DNA of 64,000 bases, taken from contig NZ_MOAL01000008.1 of assembly GCF_003731765.1 (NCBI RefSeq), positions 124,001 to 188,000 of the forward strand. The letters run 5' to 3'. A program made the position numbers and the translations under genes. Below the pieces are notes generated by a model. That model was not told where the DNA came from. It made no database searches and saw only the letters and a program-made list of their open reading frames with translations. Shown here one piece after another: positions 51,143 through 60,443 of the stretch (position 1 is its first letter; every line of letters starts with the position of its first letter). Source of the stretch: Pseudomonas chlororaphis. Lineage in GTDB: Bacteria > Pseudomonadota > Gammaproteobacteria > Pseudomonadales > Pseudomonadaceae.

Positions 51143-52483
51143 TCAGGTGGCATCCGCATGGCTGACCATGCCTTTGATCAACACGGCAGCGGTGGCCAAG
51201 GCCGCTGGAATCACCAGCGCCGTCAGCACTTGCTCGAAGTTCCAGCCCAGGCCCAACAGTGTGGCGCCCATCCAGGCCCCCAGGATCGCGCCGAAACGGC
51301 CGATGCCCAGCATCCACGAAACGCCAGTGGCCCGGCCCTGGGTCGGATAGAAACGCGCCGCCAAGGAAGGCATCGCCGATTGCGCACCGTTGACGCACAT
51401 ACCGGCAATCAGCACCAGGGTGGCCAGGAGGGTGATATTGCCCAGGCTCTGGCCTACCGCGTAGGCGAATACCCCGGCCAGCAGGTAAAACGTGCCGATG
51501 ACCTTGTGCGGGTTGAAGCGGTCCATGGCCCAGCCCACCCCAACGGCACTGAGCACCCCGCCAAACTGGAACAAGGCGCCGATAAACGCAGCCTGTTCCA
51601 TGCTTGCGCCACTGTCACGCATCAGGGTCGGCAGCCAACTGGTCAGCAGGTAGACAATCACCAGCCCCATGAAATAGGTCAGCCACAGCAGCAAGGTGCC
51701 GACGCTGTAGGTGCCGGAGAAAATCACCGCGAAGACGTTGCGAGCCTTGACGGTCTTCTGTTCCGGCACGCTGAAGCTGGTGGCTTGGCCAACGATGGTC
51801 GGCTCAATGGGGGCCAAGGTCTTGCGCACCTTGTCGGTGCCCCGATTGCGCACCACCAGGTAACGCGCCGACTCCGGCAACCACAGCAACAGCACCGCTG
51901 CCAGAATCAGCGGCAGGATGCCGCCGATCAGCAACAGGCTGTGCCAGCCGAAGGCCGGGATCAGCTTGGCAGAGATAAAACCACCGCCCGCCATGCCCAG
52001 GTTAAAGCCGCAGAACATGCTGGTGACCAACAACGACTTGTGGCGTTCCGGGGTGTATTCCGAAAGCAAGGTGGTGGCGTTGGGCATGCCGGCACCCAGG
52101 CCCAGGCCCGTGAGGAAGCGCAGCACCAGCAATTGATCGACGTTGCTGCTGTAGGCCGAGGCCAGGCTGAAGGCACCGAACACCAACACCGCCCCTACCA
52201 GCACCACTTTGCGACCGAAGCGGTCAGCCAGCGGCCCGGAACCCAGGGCACCAAAGACCATGCCGATCAGCGCGGCACTCATCACCGGGCCGAGGCTGGC
52301 GCGGTCGATGCCCCAATCCTGGGACAGCGCCGGGGCGATAAAGCCCATGGCCGCTGTGTCCAGGCCATCGAGGAAGACAATCAGGAAACACAGGATCACC
52401 ACTCGCCACTGATAACGCGACAAGGGCTGGGTATTAATGAAGGACTGCACATCGAGGCAGTTGGCGGATTGAGGCTGGGTCAT
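51143..52483 (-). CDS. pcaK: 4-hydroxybenzoate/protocatechuate transporter
   Basis: A 446-residue AAHS-family MFS carrier, nearly identical in plan to P. putida PcaK ('YQWRVVILCFLIVFLDGLDTAAMGFIAPALSQDWGIDRASLGPVMSAALIGM'). The DGxD motif needed for transport is Asp39-Gly-Leu-Asp42. It drives proton-coupled uptake and chemotaxis toward 4-hydroxybenzoate. MTQPQSAN is the start. It lies between pcaR and pcaF in the KT2440 order. Confidence 0.95.
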   Translation of the reverse strand: MTQPQSANCLDVQSFINTQPLSRYQWRVVILCFLIVFLDGLDTAAMGFIAPALSQDWGIDRASLGPVMSAALIGMVFGALGSGPLADRFGRKVVLVGAVLVFGAFSLASAYSSNVDQLLVLRFLTGLGLGAGMPNATTLLSEYTPERHKSLLVTSMFCGFNLGMAGGGFISAKLIPAFGWHSLLLIGGILPLILAAVLLLWLPESARYLVVRNRGTDKVRKTLAPIEPTIVGQATSFSVPEQKTVKARNVFAVIFSGTYSVGTLLLWLTYFMGLVIVYLLTSWLPTLMRDSGASMEQAAFIGALFQFGGVLSAVGVGWAMDRFNPHKVIGTFYLLAGVFAYAVGQSLGNITLLATLVLIAGMCVNGAQSAMPSLAARFYPTQGRATGVSWMLGIGRFGAILGAWMGATLLGLGWNFEQVLTALVIPAALATAAVLIKGMVSHADAT

Positions 52484-52757
52484 TATTTTTATTTCCACAC
52501 AAAAACGCGGGCGAGCAGAGGCCAGGCGCAACGGCTCGGGTCATCGAACAATCAAGGGAATAGCGGAATCAGGCGACTCGCGCGGGACGGCAGAACAGGT
52601 CGTGGCGACGACGCCGGGATGCTGTGTTCATGAGGATGGGCCTCTTCATTATTATCGGGTCGCCACTGGCCGCCGGTGACATGCACCAACGGCCGATGAC
52701 GCTGCCGCGACATTAATGAGCCAAGGGAAAGAGCGTCAATTCGCCAAGCGCGTATTT

Positions 52758-52772
52758 GTGCGTTTATCGAAC
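52758..52772. promoter_or_regulatory. PcaR-type site between pcaR stop and pcaK
   Basis: On the minus strand GTTCGATAAACGCAC matches the PcaR 15-mer at 14 of 15 positions. It lies 275 nt upstream of the pcaK ATG, in the 292-bp gap, implying a long pcaK leader. Confidence 0.7.
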
Positions 52773-52775
52773 ACC

Positions 52776-53618
52776 TTAAGCAAACAGCTGGGCGCTCAGG
52801 TCGCGACTGGCACTGAGCAAACCCGGCAGGAAACGCTGCTCCAACTCGGCCCGGCTGACCCGCCCGGCGTGGGTGCTGACGTTCAGCGCCGCCAACACCT
52901 GGCCCGAGGCGTCATACACCGGCACCGCAATGGAACGCAGGCCCTGCTCCAGCTCCTGGTCGACGATGCACCAGCCTTGCTGACGTACCTGTTGCAGGCA
53001 TTCGAGCAAGGCCTCGGGGGTGTGCAGCGTGCGGCTGGTCTTGGCTTGCAGATCAGCGTGCTCCAGGTATTCACGCAAGGAAGCGTCATCCAGGGCCGCC
53101 AGCAAGATTCGGCCCATGGACGTGCAATAGGCCGGCAACCGCCCGCCAACCGACAGGTCCACCGAGATCAGACGCTGGGTGGTCGCCGAGCGGGCGATGT
53201 AGAGAATGTCTTCCCCTTCCAGGGTCGCCATATTGCAGGCTTCGTGCAGTTGCTCGCTCATGCGGTCCAGATAGGGCTGGGCAGACACCGCCAGGGGCGT
53301 GGACGACAGGTAGGCGTGACCCAGGGTCAGGACCTTGGGCAGCAACGAGTAGGTGCGGCCATCGGTGGTGGCATACCCCAGCTTGATCAAGGTATGCAGG
53401 CAGCGGCGCACCGCCGCCCGGGGGATTTCGGTGCGGTGGCTGATCTGGGCGATGGTCAGGTGCCGCTTGCGCTCCTGGAAGGCCTGGACCACCGCCAGAC
53501 CGCGAGCCAGGGACGTCATGAAATCAGGGTCGCCGGTCAGAGCCTGAATGCGCTTGGCTGGAGAGGCCACAATCGGCGGTGCCACGGAGGCAAAGGAATT
53601 ACGCATTTGATCGTTCAT
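52776..53618 (-). CDS. pcaR: IclR-family pca regulon activator
   Basis: A 280-residue IclR regulator. 'LTIAQISHRTEIPRAAVRRCLHTLIKLGYATTDGRTYSLLP' (about residues 54-95) is the winged helix, and the effector domain binds beta-ketoadipate in PcaR. It activates pca genes and represses itself. MNDQMRNSF is the start. Two PcaR-type sites lie 79-112 nt upstream of its ATG, as expected for autoregulation. Confidence 0.94.
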   Translation of the reverse strand: MNDQMRNSFASVAPPIVASPAKRIQALTGDPDFMTSLARGLAVVQAFQERKRHLTIAQISHRTEIPRAAVRRCLHTLIKLGYATTDGRTYSLLPKVLTLGHAYLSSTPLAVSAQPYLDRMSEQLHEACNMATLEGEDILYIARSATTQRLISVDLSVGGRLPAYCTSMGRILLAALDDASLREYLEHADLQAKTSRTLHTPEALLECLQQVRQQGWCIVDQELEQGLRSIAVPVYDASGQVLAALNVSTHAGRVSRAELEQRFLPGLLSASRDLSAQLFA

Positions 53619-53696
53619 TTCAGGCTCTCTGCGACGAAGTTCTGCCGTATGACAGGGCGTACTGGAGAGGTAGCACACGCCAGCACCGCCCACATC

Positions 53697-53730
53697 GGGC
53701 GATTATCGAACCAGCGACCGATAATCGCAA
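53697..53730. promoter_or_regulatory. Two PcaR-type sites upstream of pcaR
   Basis: GTTCGATAATCGCCC on the minus strand (53697-53711, 14 of 15) and GACCGATAATCGCAA on the plus strand (53716-53730, 12 of 15) lie back to back. A further GATTATC follows at 53735-53741. This is the densest PcaR-type cluster in the window. Confidence 0.75.
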
Positions 53731-53920
53731 CACCCGATTATCACCACTCAGGTGACGCTTTCCATCCCCTCACCCGCCAGCCTTATTGAGGGCAAAAGTA
53801 CCGTTGATGGGTGTTGGTCTAGTCCAGCATTCAACGATTAAAACTTTGACGTCACAAAATACTCACACAGAAGTTGCCACTTTTTAACTTTGCGGCAATA
53901 GAGTTATTCAACCTGATAGC

Positions 53921-54237
53921 TATAATGCAGCAGGTGACCCGCCGGGACTTATTGCTTGTCCGGTCTGGGTGTCACTCAGGCAACTCAAACTTAGATGACG
54001 AACCTGCCGCAAGCGCTTGACCCTATATGTTCCATCCGGCCAATGCGTTTGCCAGCAAACAAGACTGTTGCTACGACAGCTGTTCTGATCCGGTGGCGTG
54101 GCCGCATGCAACATGGGCGTCGTTGATTCACCGCCAGGAGCTCGGCCTTTAAACAGGCTCGTATCCTCAAGCGCTGATTAATCGCCAACAGGCAATGTGT
54201 AGCACCGGAATTTACCTCAACTCAATTAGGTAACACT
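53921..54237 (+). other. Candidate structured leader or small RNA upstream of a small conserved gene
   Basis: A TATAAT at 53921-53926 lacks a good -35. Just after it, GTGAC (53934-53938) pairs with GTCAC (53971-53975), enclosing CCGGGAC (53942-53948) paired with GTCCGG (53958-53963) with one bulge. About 300 nt then run to the GTG of the next gene with no believable ORF and no T-run terminator. It could be a long 5' leader or an ncRNA; I do not recognise a known family. Confidence 0.35.
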
Positions 54238-54438
54238 GTGACGAAAGACGAACTGCGCGCGGAACTTGAGCGCCAGGAACAACGTTACAAGGAAGTTTAC
54301 GGCGGGGAAATCACCACCTACGCCGCCCAACCTGAACCAGAACGCAAACCATGGCGTAAACGCGCCAGTATTCTTGATCAGGCATTTAACGAAGAACTGC
54401 AAAAGATGGAGAAAGAACTCAAGGCCGAACAGCCTTGA
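54238..54438 (+). CDS. Small charged conserved protein
   Basis: A 66-residue hydrophilic protein rich in Glu and Lys ('MTKDELRAELERQEQRYKEVYGG...', '...FNEELQKMEKELKAEQP') with a likely helical C-terminus. The start is GTG with AGG 7 nt upstream. I believe similar proteins sit beside pitA in other pseudomonads, but no function is known to me. It lies between pcaR and pitA. Confidence 0.7.
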   Translation: MTKDELRAELERQEQRYKEVYGGEITTYAAQPEPERKPWRKRASILDQAFNEELQKMEKELKAEQP

Positions 54439-54794
54439 TGCCGCTCTCTTGATCTTTTTCCAGCCTGCTTCGCCCACCGCCTGGCCACAGCCAGCGGCCC
54501 GGCGGATGATTGGCGGCGCGGCGACCTGACAGAATCGGGCCGGGCCCCGCCACAGGCTTGCACCTTGAAATTTCATACAAGCGTTTGAACCCGCGACACG
54601 CTTCGCAAATCGGCTGCTCGATGCACGTTCAGTCAATGAATTCAATGGCTTATCCGATCCTCGAAAATTCCCAGGATCCTCTCCTCCCGGTCAATTTTTC
54701 CGTTGAAAAATGTTACCGGCGAGCACCTTATGCATTGATTACCGGGGTTTTCTGGCATAATCGCGCCCCCTTATGACCGGGTCAGAAAACCTTC
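54439..54794. other. 356-bp gap before pitA
   Basis: No gene or clear hairpin is seen in the first 300 bp. An extended -10 (TGG CATAAT) at 54753-54761 with TTGATT 15 bp upstream is the probable pitA promoter. No clear PhoB box was found. Confidence 0.5.
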
Positions 54795-56270
54795 ATGATC
54801 GATTTATTCAGCGGACTGGATGCTTGGGTGCTTGTGAGCCTCTTGCTCGCCCTGGCCTTTGTCCTCGCCTACGAGTTCATCAACGGCTTTCATGACACTG
54901 CCAACGCAGTTGCCACCGTCATCTACACCAAAGCCATGCCACCGCACCTGGCGGTGTTCTTTTCCGGTGTCTTCAACTTCCTCGGTGTGTTGCTCGGCGG
55001 CGTCGGCGTGGCCTATGCCATCGTCCATTTGCTGCCGGTCGAGTTGCTGATCAATGTCAACACCGGTCACGGGTTGGCCATGGTGTTCTCGTTGCTGGCT
55101 GCGGCCATCGCCTGGAACCTGGGCACCTGGTACTTCGGCATTCCGGCGTCCAGCTCACACACCCTGATCGGCTCAATCCTGGGCGTCGGCCTGGCCAATG
55201 CCCTGCTCAACGACATTCCCCTGGGCGATGGCGTGAACTGGCAGAAAGCGATCGATATCGGCGCTTCCCTGGTGTTCTCGCCCATGGCCGGCTTCATCAT
55301 CGCCGCCTTGGTGCTGATCGGCTTGAAGTGGTGGCGTCCGATTTCGAAGATGCACAAGACCCCGGAACAGCGCCGCAAGGTCGATGACAAGAAGCACCCG
55401 CCCTTCTGGAACCGCCTGGTACTGGTGATTTCCGCCATGGCCGTGAGCTTTGTCCACGGCTCCAACGACGGTCAAAAAGGCATCGGCCTGATCATGCTGG
55501 TACTGATCGGCATCGTTCCTGCGCAGTTCGTGCTCGACCTCAATAGCACCACCTACCAGATCGAGCGCACCCGCGACGCCACCCTGCACCTCAGCCAGTT
55601 CTACCAGCGCAACAATGATTCCCTAGGCGAATTCCTGGCCTTGGGCAAAAGCGTGAAAGACGACCTGCCGGGCAAGTTCCGCTGCAACCCACAGCAGACC
55701 GAGCCAACCATCACTGCGCTGCTGGGCAGCCTCAAAGGTGTGGCCGACTACCATTCGCTGCCGTCGGAAACCCGTATTGAAGTGCGTCGCTACCTGCTGT
55801 GCCTGGATGACACCGCGAAGAAAGTCGGCAAGCTGCCGGGTCTCGCCCCGCGTGAAAAAGCCGACCTCGACAAGCTGCGTAAAGACCTGACTGCCACCAC
55901 CGAGTACGCACCGTTCTGGGTGATCCTGGCCGTCGCCCTGGCTCTGGGCCTGGGCACCATGATCGGCTGGAAACGTGTGGTCCTGACCATCGGTGAAAAA
56001 ATCGGCAAGCAAGGCATGACTTATGCCCAAGGCATGTCGGCACAGATCACCGCAGCAGCCTTGATCGGCCTGGCCAACGTATTCAGCCTGCCCGTCTCCA
56101 CCACCCACGTGCTGTCCTCGGGTGTAGCGGGAACCATGGTTGCCAACAAAAGCGGCCTGCAAGGCGGCACTGTGCGGACCATCCTGCTGGCCTGGGTCCT
56201 GACCCTGCCGGCCACCGTGGCCTTGTCGGCCGGCCTGTTCTGGCTGGCGTCCACCGTCCTCGGCACCTGA
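54795..56270 (+). CDS. pitA: Low-affinity inorganic phosphate transporter
   Basis: A 491-residue PiT-family carrier. The duplicated signature appears as 'YEFINGFHDTANAVAT' in the first half and 'VSFVHGSNDGQKGIG' in the second, with a large soluble loop at about residues 195-370 and 'SLPVSTTHVLSSG' near the end. It couples metal-phosphate uptake to protons at the inner membrane. The ribosome site is weak. A strong terminator follows. Confidence 0.93.
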   Translation: MIDLFSGLDAWVLVSLLLALAFVLAYEFINGFHDTANAVATVIYTKAMPPHLAVFFSGVFNFLGVLLGGVGVAYAIVHLLPVELLINVNTGHGLAMVFSLLAAAIAWNLGTWYFGIPASSSHTLIGSILGVGLANALLNDIPLGDGVNWQKAIDIGASLVFSPMAGFIIAALVLIGLKWWRPISKMHKTPEQRRKVDDKKHPPFWNRLVLVISAMAVSFVHGSNDGQKGIGLIMLVLIGIVPAQFVLDLNSTTYQIERTRDATLHLSQFYQRNNDSLGEFLALGKSVKDDLPGKFRCNPQQTEPTITALLGSLKGVADYHSLPSETRIEVRRYLLCLDDTAKKVGKLPGLAPREKADLDKLRKDLTATTEYAPFWVILAVALALGLGTMIGWKRVVLTIGEKIGKQGMTYAQGMSAQITAAALIGLANVFSLPVSTTHVLSSGVAGTMVANKSGLQGGTVRTILLAWVLTLPATVALSAGLFWLASTVLGT

Positions 56271-56285
56271 TCTTCAGCGGCCACG

Positions 56286-56320
56286 AAAAAAGGTGCGCCC
56301 TTGCGGGTCGCACCTTTTTT
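56286..56320 (+). terminator. Intrinsic terminator after pitA
   Basis: AAAAAAGGTGCG and CGCACCTTTTTT form a 12-bp stem with an 11-nt loop, followed by another T. It ends the pitA transcript. Confidence 0.93.
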
Positions 56321-56420
56321 TACGCCTGAATATTTGTCTCGTAACGGCCAAACGATAGGCAAAAAAAAGGGCAACCGAAGTTGCCCAAAATGCCTTGCGT
56401 GCTCGTTGTATCGGAAAGAC

Positions 56421-56537
56421 TTAAGGTTTTTTACGCTTGTTTGCGTCTTTCCAGATGAAGAATCCAAACCCTGCGAAAAACAGAACCATGAGGCCGACAG
56501 TCAGCACTCCGGCGATCACCACATTGTCGAAAAACAT
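56421..56537 (-). CDS. ccoM: Small membrane protein, cbb3 oxidase subunit CcoM-like
   Basis: A 38-residue single-span protein: MFFDNVVIAGVLTVGLMVLF, then FAGFGFFIWKDANKRKKP. An N-out hydrophobic helix and a basic C-terminal tail match CcoM, the small subunit first found in the Pseudomonas stutzeri cbb3 cytochrome oxidase, as I remember it. AGGAGG stands 6 nt before the ATG. Two Anr-type boxes upstream fit expression under low oxygen. It is a stand-alone gene, away from any cco operon, as reported for ccoM. Another small membrane protein family cannot be excluded. Confidence 0.75.
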   Translation of the reverse strand: MFFDNVVIAGVLTVGLMVLFFAGFGFFIWKDANKRKKP

Positions 56538-56602
56538 GACTGGCCTCCTGCTCTTGCCCTGTTGCGATGGGGCTAAGTTAAACAAACAGGCGGCGGGGAA
56601 AA

Positions 56603-56616
56603 TTGACCGGCGTCAA
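56603..56616. promoter_or_regulatory. Anr/FNR box proximal to ccoM
   Basis: TTGAC-CGGC-GTCAA is a perfect match to TTGAY-N4-RTCAA, centred about 73 nt before the ccoM ATG. A TAACTT -10-like element 32 nt downstream of the centre would place the box near -41, the usual activating position. Confidence 0.75.
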
Positions 56617-56652
56617 TGACGCCCAAGACGGGGCGCGAGGAAGGGGGAATAA

Positions 56653-56666
56653 CTGATCTGAATCAA
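56653..56666. promoter_or_regulatory. Second Anr/FNR-like box upstream of ccoM
   Basis: CTGAT-CTGA-ATCAA matches TTGAT-N4-ATCAA at 9 of 10 defined positions. Its centre is 50 bp upstream of the first box, about five helical turns, so two dimers would lie on the same face. It is also only 15 nt past the stop of the next leftward gene. Confidence 0.6.
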
Positions 56667-56680
56667 AAAAAGCGCCCTGT

Positions 56681-56842
56681 TCAGCGCTTTTTCGGTTTGT
56701 TTTTCGGCTTTTTCTTGGCTTTACCCAAAGGCATTGCCTGCTCGAAGGCCTGGCGAACTTCGTTCAAACGCTTTTCATTGAGGTCGTGCACACGCTTGGC
56801 ACGTTCGGCATTCAGGTCGATCAGCTTGTCATCTTGGCTCAT
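56681..56842 (-). CDS. Small basic conserved protein
   Basis: A 53-residue protein: MSQDDKLIDLNAERAKRVHD begins an amphipathic helix, and a lysine/proline-rich tail (KKKPKNKPKKR) ends it. This suggests nucleic-acid binding or ribosome association. No good ribosome site is seen, and an ATG 15 nt further upstream is an alternative start. I do not recognise a named family. Confidence 0.55.
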   Translation of the reverse strand: MSQDDKLIDLNAERAKRVHDLNEKRLNEVRQAFEQAMPLGKAKKKPKNKPKKR

Positions 56843-57014
56843 GGTTTGGCTTGGCATCGTTGGGTTCAATGACAGCCGCAGCGCTGGGGATAGACAGCCT
56901 ACGGCCCTTGCAGGTGTGCCAATCATGCGGCGTGAGGCACCGCCTGACCAGTGATCGGACCCTGCACGTGGCAATAAAATCCCTCGCTCAATGTCTTTGA
57001 GCAGCCGCAGGCCC

Positions 57015-57356
57015 CTAGACCTCGACGTCCACCCACAAACCCTGACGCGGCGCCCCCTCGATCAATGGGATCACCGGCACGGTGTTGTCGGCATTGAGTT
57101 CATCACCCGGCACCGCCAGGTGCTCTTCGGGGTCTTCCTCGGCTTCGCGCTGGCGCTTCTGCCGTTCCTGCTGGCGACGCTGCTCTTCGCGCAGCAACAA
57201 GGCCGACTGCTCGGCATCGCGCTTTTGCAGGTCGATCGTGCTTTCGTTGGAGCTTTCCTGTACCGGCACCACCGGCGGAATGTCCGGACGCTGTCGGATC
57301 GGATCCTGCTGGGATGTAACGGGCACGGCGCTCAGGGGCAGCATCGGTGGCAGCAT
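57015..57356 (-). CDS. Conserved hypothetical protein, charged coiled-coil segment
   Basis: A 113-residue hydrophilic protein. A Pro-rich N-terminus is followed by a strongly charged helix ('DLQKRDAEQSALLLREEQRRQQERQKRQREAEEDPEEH') and an acidic C-terminus. AGGAGA precedes the ATG at 57356. Similar pseudomonad proteins are sometimes labelled aspartate-semialdehyde dehydrogenase, but nothing here supports an enzyme. It is divergent from rapA. Confidence 0.65.
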   Translation of the reverse strand: MLPPMLPLSAVPVTSQQDPIRQRPDIPPVVPVQESSNESTIDLQKRDAEQSALLLREEQRRQQERQKRQREAEEDPEEHLAVPGDELNADNTVPVIPLIEGAPRQGLWVDVEV

Positions 57357-57573
57357 GTTTTTAGTCTCCTGTCGGCAAGCTGTCGGCTGCATGGGGGGCG
57401 ACTTGAGCCATCTGTCGCAAACTTGTGACCCAATCGTCAGCCAAAGGTGCCCTTGGGCCGGATAAATCTGATCCTGCGCTACCGTTTAACCAAGTGTTTT
57501 TCTCAGAGTTCTTGGGTCTCAGAGCCACGTTCCGTTAAGATAGTCGGCTTTTTCAAGGCGGGAGTCAGGCAGC

Positions 57574-60420
57574 ATGGCGCAGCAGTATCAACCGGGGCAA
57601 CGCTGGATTAGTGACAGCGAAGCCGAGCTAGGTTTAGGCACCGTTCTGGCACAGGACGGTCGCTTGCTGACCGTGCTCTATCCGGCCACTGGCGACACAC
57701 GCCAGTATGCGCTACGGAATGCGCCCCTCACTCGTGTGAGGTTTTCCCCGGGTGACAGCATCACCCACTTCGAAGGCTGGAAAATGACCGTGCAAGAAGT
57801 CGACGACGTCGACGGTTTGCTGGTCTACCACGGCCTCAATGGGCAGAACGAGCAGGTCACCCTGCCGGAAACCCAACTCTCGAACTTCATCCAGTTCCGC
57901 CTGGCCAGCGACCGTCTGTTCGCCGGGCAGATCGACCCTCTGGCCTGGTTCTCCCTGCGCTACCACACCCTGGAACACACCAGCCGCCAGTTGCAGTCCT
58001 CGCTCTGGGGCCTGGGTGGCGTGCGCGCCCAACCTATCGCCCACCAGTTGCACATTGCCCGTGAAGTCGCCGATCGCATCGCGCCGCGGGTCTTGCTGGC
58101 GGACGAAGTGGGCCTGGGCAAAACCATCGAAGCCGGCCTGGTGATCCATCGCCAACTGCTGTCGGGCCGGGCCAACCGGATCCTGATCCTGGTGCCGGAA
58201 AACCTCCAGCACCAATGGCTGGTGGAAATGCGCCGGCGCTTCAACCTGCAGGTTGCGCTGTTCGACGAAGAACGCTTTATCGAAAGCGATGCCAGCAACC
58301 CCTTCGAAGACACCCAGTTGGCCCTGGTGGCCCTGGAATGGCTGGTGGACGACGAGAAGGCCCAGGACGCACTGTTCGCGGCCGGTTGGGACCTGATGGT
58401 GGTCGACGAAGCCCACCACCTGGTGTGGCACGAAGACCAGGCCAGCCCGGAATACACCCTGGTGGAGCAACTGGCCGAAACCATCCCCGGCGTGCTGCTG
58501 CTGACCGCGACCCCGGAACAACTGGGCCAGGACAGCCACTTCGCCCGCCTGCGCCTGCTGGACCCGAATCGCTTCCACGACCTGGCCGCCTTCCGCGCCG
58601 AGAGCGAGAACTATCGCCCGGTGGCTGAAGCCGTACAGGAACTGATGGATAAAGGTCGCCTGTCGCCCAAGGCGCACAAGACCATCCATGGTTTCCTCGG
58701 CAACGAGGGCGAAGCCCTGCTGACCGCCGTCAATGATGGCGACACCGAAGCCAGCGCGCGCCTGGTGCGTGAGTTGCTGGACCGCCACGGCACCGGCCGC
58801 GTGCTGTTCCGCAACACCCGCGCCGCTGTGCAAGGGTTCCCCGAGCGCAAACTGCACGCCTACCCGCTGCCATGCCCGGACGAATACCTGGAACTGCCCC
58901 TGGGCGAGCACGCCGAGCTGTACCCGGAAGTCAGCTTCCAGGCCCAGCCAGAAGCCAGCGACGAAGAGCGCTGGTGGAAATTCGACCCTCGGGTCGAGTG
59001 GCTGATCGACCAGTTGAAAATGCTCAAGCGCACCAAGGTCCTGGTGATCTGCGCCCACGCGGAAACCGCCATGGACCTGGAAGACGCCCTGCGCGTGCGC
59101 TCCGGCATCCCGGCCACGGTGTTCCACGAAGGCATGAACATCCTTGAGCGTGACCGTGCGGCCGCCTACTTCGCCGATGAAGAATTCGGCGCCCAGGTAC
59201 TAATCTGCTCGGAAATCGGCAGTGAAGGTCGCAACTTCCAGTTCTCCCATCACTTGGTACTGTTCGACCTGCCGTCTCACCCAGACCTGCTGGAGCAGCG
59301 CATCGGTCGTCTGGACCGGATCGGTCAGAAGCATGTGATCGAACTGCACGTGCCGTACCTGGAAACCAGCCCGCAAGAGCGTCTGTTCCAGTGGTACCAC
59401 GAAGCGCTGAACGCCTTCCTCAATACCTGCCCAACCGGTAACGCCTTGCAGCACCAGTTCGGCCCGCGCCTGCTGCCGCTGCTGGAAAACGCCGACGACG
59501 GCGAGTGGCAAGCCCTGATCGATGAAGCCCGTGGCGAGCGTGAACGCCTGGAAGCCGAGCTGCACACCGGCCGCGACCGCCTGCTGGAGTTGAACTCCGG
59601 CGGCGCGGGTGAAGGGGATGCGCTGGTGGAGGCGATCCTTGAGCAGGACGACCAGTTCGCCCTGCCGATCTATATGGAAACCCTGTTCGACGCCTTCGGT
59701 ATCGACAGCGAAGACCACTCGGAAAACGCCCTGATCCTCAAGCCCAGCGAGAAGATGCTCGACGCCAGCTTCCCCCTGGGCGACGACGAAGGCGTGACCA
59801 TCACCTACGACCGCAACCAGGCGCTGTCCCGCGAGGACATGCAGTTCATCACCTGGGAACACCCGATGGTGCAAGGCGGCATGGACCTGGTGCTGTCCGG
59901 CTCCATGGGCAACACCGCAGTGGCGCTGATCAAGAACAAGGCGCTGAAACCCGGCACCGTGCTGCTGGAACTGCTCTACGTCAGTGAAGTGGTTGCACCG
60001 CGCGCGCTGCAACTGGGCCGTTACCTGCCGCCGGCCGCCCTGCGCTGCCTGCTGGACGCCAATGGCAATGACCTGTCGTCGCGGGTGGCGTTCGAGACCC
60101 TGAATGACCAGTTGGAAAGCGTGCCACGGGCCAGCGCCAACAAGTTCATCCAGGCACAACGGGACCAACTGACCCCACGGATCAACGCCGGTGAAGCCAA
60201 GGTCACGCCGCGTCACGCCGAGCGCGTGGCCGAAGCCCAACGCCGCCTGGCCGCCGACACCGACGAAGAACTGGCGCGCCTGACCGCCTTGCAAGCGGTC
60301 AACCCGACCGTACGCGACAGCGAGCTGGTAGCGCTGCGCCAACAACAGGAGCAGGGCCTGGCAATGCTGGAAAAAGCCGCACTGCGACTGGAAGCGATTC
60401 GGGTGCTAGTGGCGGGTTAA
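57574..60420 (+). CDS. rapA: RNA polymerase-associated SWI2/SNF2 ATPase RapA
   Basis: A 948-residue protein. The N-terminal Tudor-like domains ('QRWISDSEAELGLGTVLAQDGRLLTVLYPATG') bind RNA polymerase. Helicase motif I 'LLADEVGLGKTIEAG' (about 170), DEAH in 'VVDEAHHL' and motif VI 'EQRIGRLDRIGQ' are intact. It recycles stalled polymerase using ATP. It has its own promoter region and is followed by a strong terminator. Confidence 0.95.
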   Translation: MAQQYQPGQRWISDSEAELGLGTVLAQDGRLLTVLYPATGDTRQYALRNAPLTRVRFSPGDSITHFEGWKMTVQEVDDVDGLLVYHGLNGQNEQVTLPETQLSNFIQFRLASDRLFAGQIDPLAWFSLRYHTLEHTSRQLQSSLWGLGGVRAQPIAHQLHIAREVADRIAPRVLLADEVGLGKTIEAGLVIHRQLLSGRANRILILVPENLQHQWLVEMRRRFNLQVALFDEERFIESDASNPFEDTQLALVALEWLVDDEKAQDALFAAGWDLMVVDEAHHLVWHEDQASPEYTLVEQLAETIPGVLLLTATPEQLGQDSHFARLRLLDPNRFHDLAAFRAESENYRPVAEAVQELMDKGRLSPKAHKTIHGFLGNEGEALLTAVNDGDTEASARLVRELLDRHGTGRVLFRNTRAAVQGFPERKLHAYPLPCPDEYLELPLGEHAELYPEVSFQAQPEASDEERWWKFDPRVEWLIDQLKMLKRTKVLVICAHAETAMDLEDALRVRSGIPATVFHEGMNILERDRAAAYFADEEFGAQVLICSEIGSEGRNFQFSHHLVLFDLPSHPDLLEQRIGRLDRIGQKHVIELHVPYLETSPQERLFQWYHEALNAFLNTCPTGNALQHQFGPRLLPLLENADDGEWQALIDEARGERERLEAELHTGRDRLLELNSGGAGEGDALVEAILEQDDQFALPIYMETLFDAFGIDSEDHSENALILKPSEKMLDASFPLGDDEGVTITYDRNQALSREDMQFITWEHPMVQGGMDLVLSGSMGNTAVALIKNKALKPGTVLLELLYVSEVVAPRALQLGRYLPPAALRCLLDANGNDLSSRVAFETLNDQLESVPRASANKFIQAQRDQLTPRINAGEAKVTPRHAERVAEAQRRLAADTDEELARLTALQAVNPTVRDSELVALRQQQEQGLAMLEKAALRLEAIRVLVAG

Positions 60421-60443
60421 TCACCCTCCCTGCCCTGGTGAAC

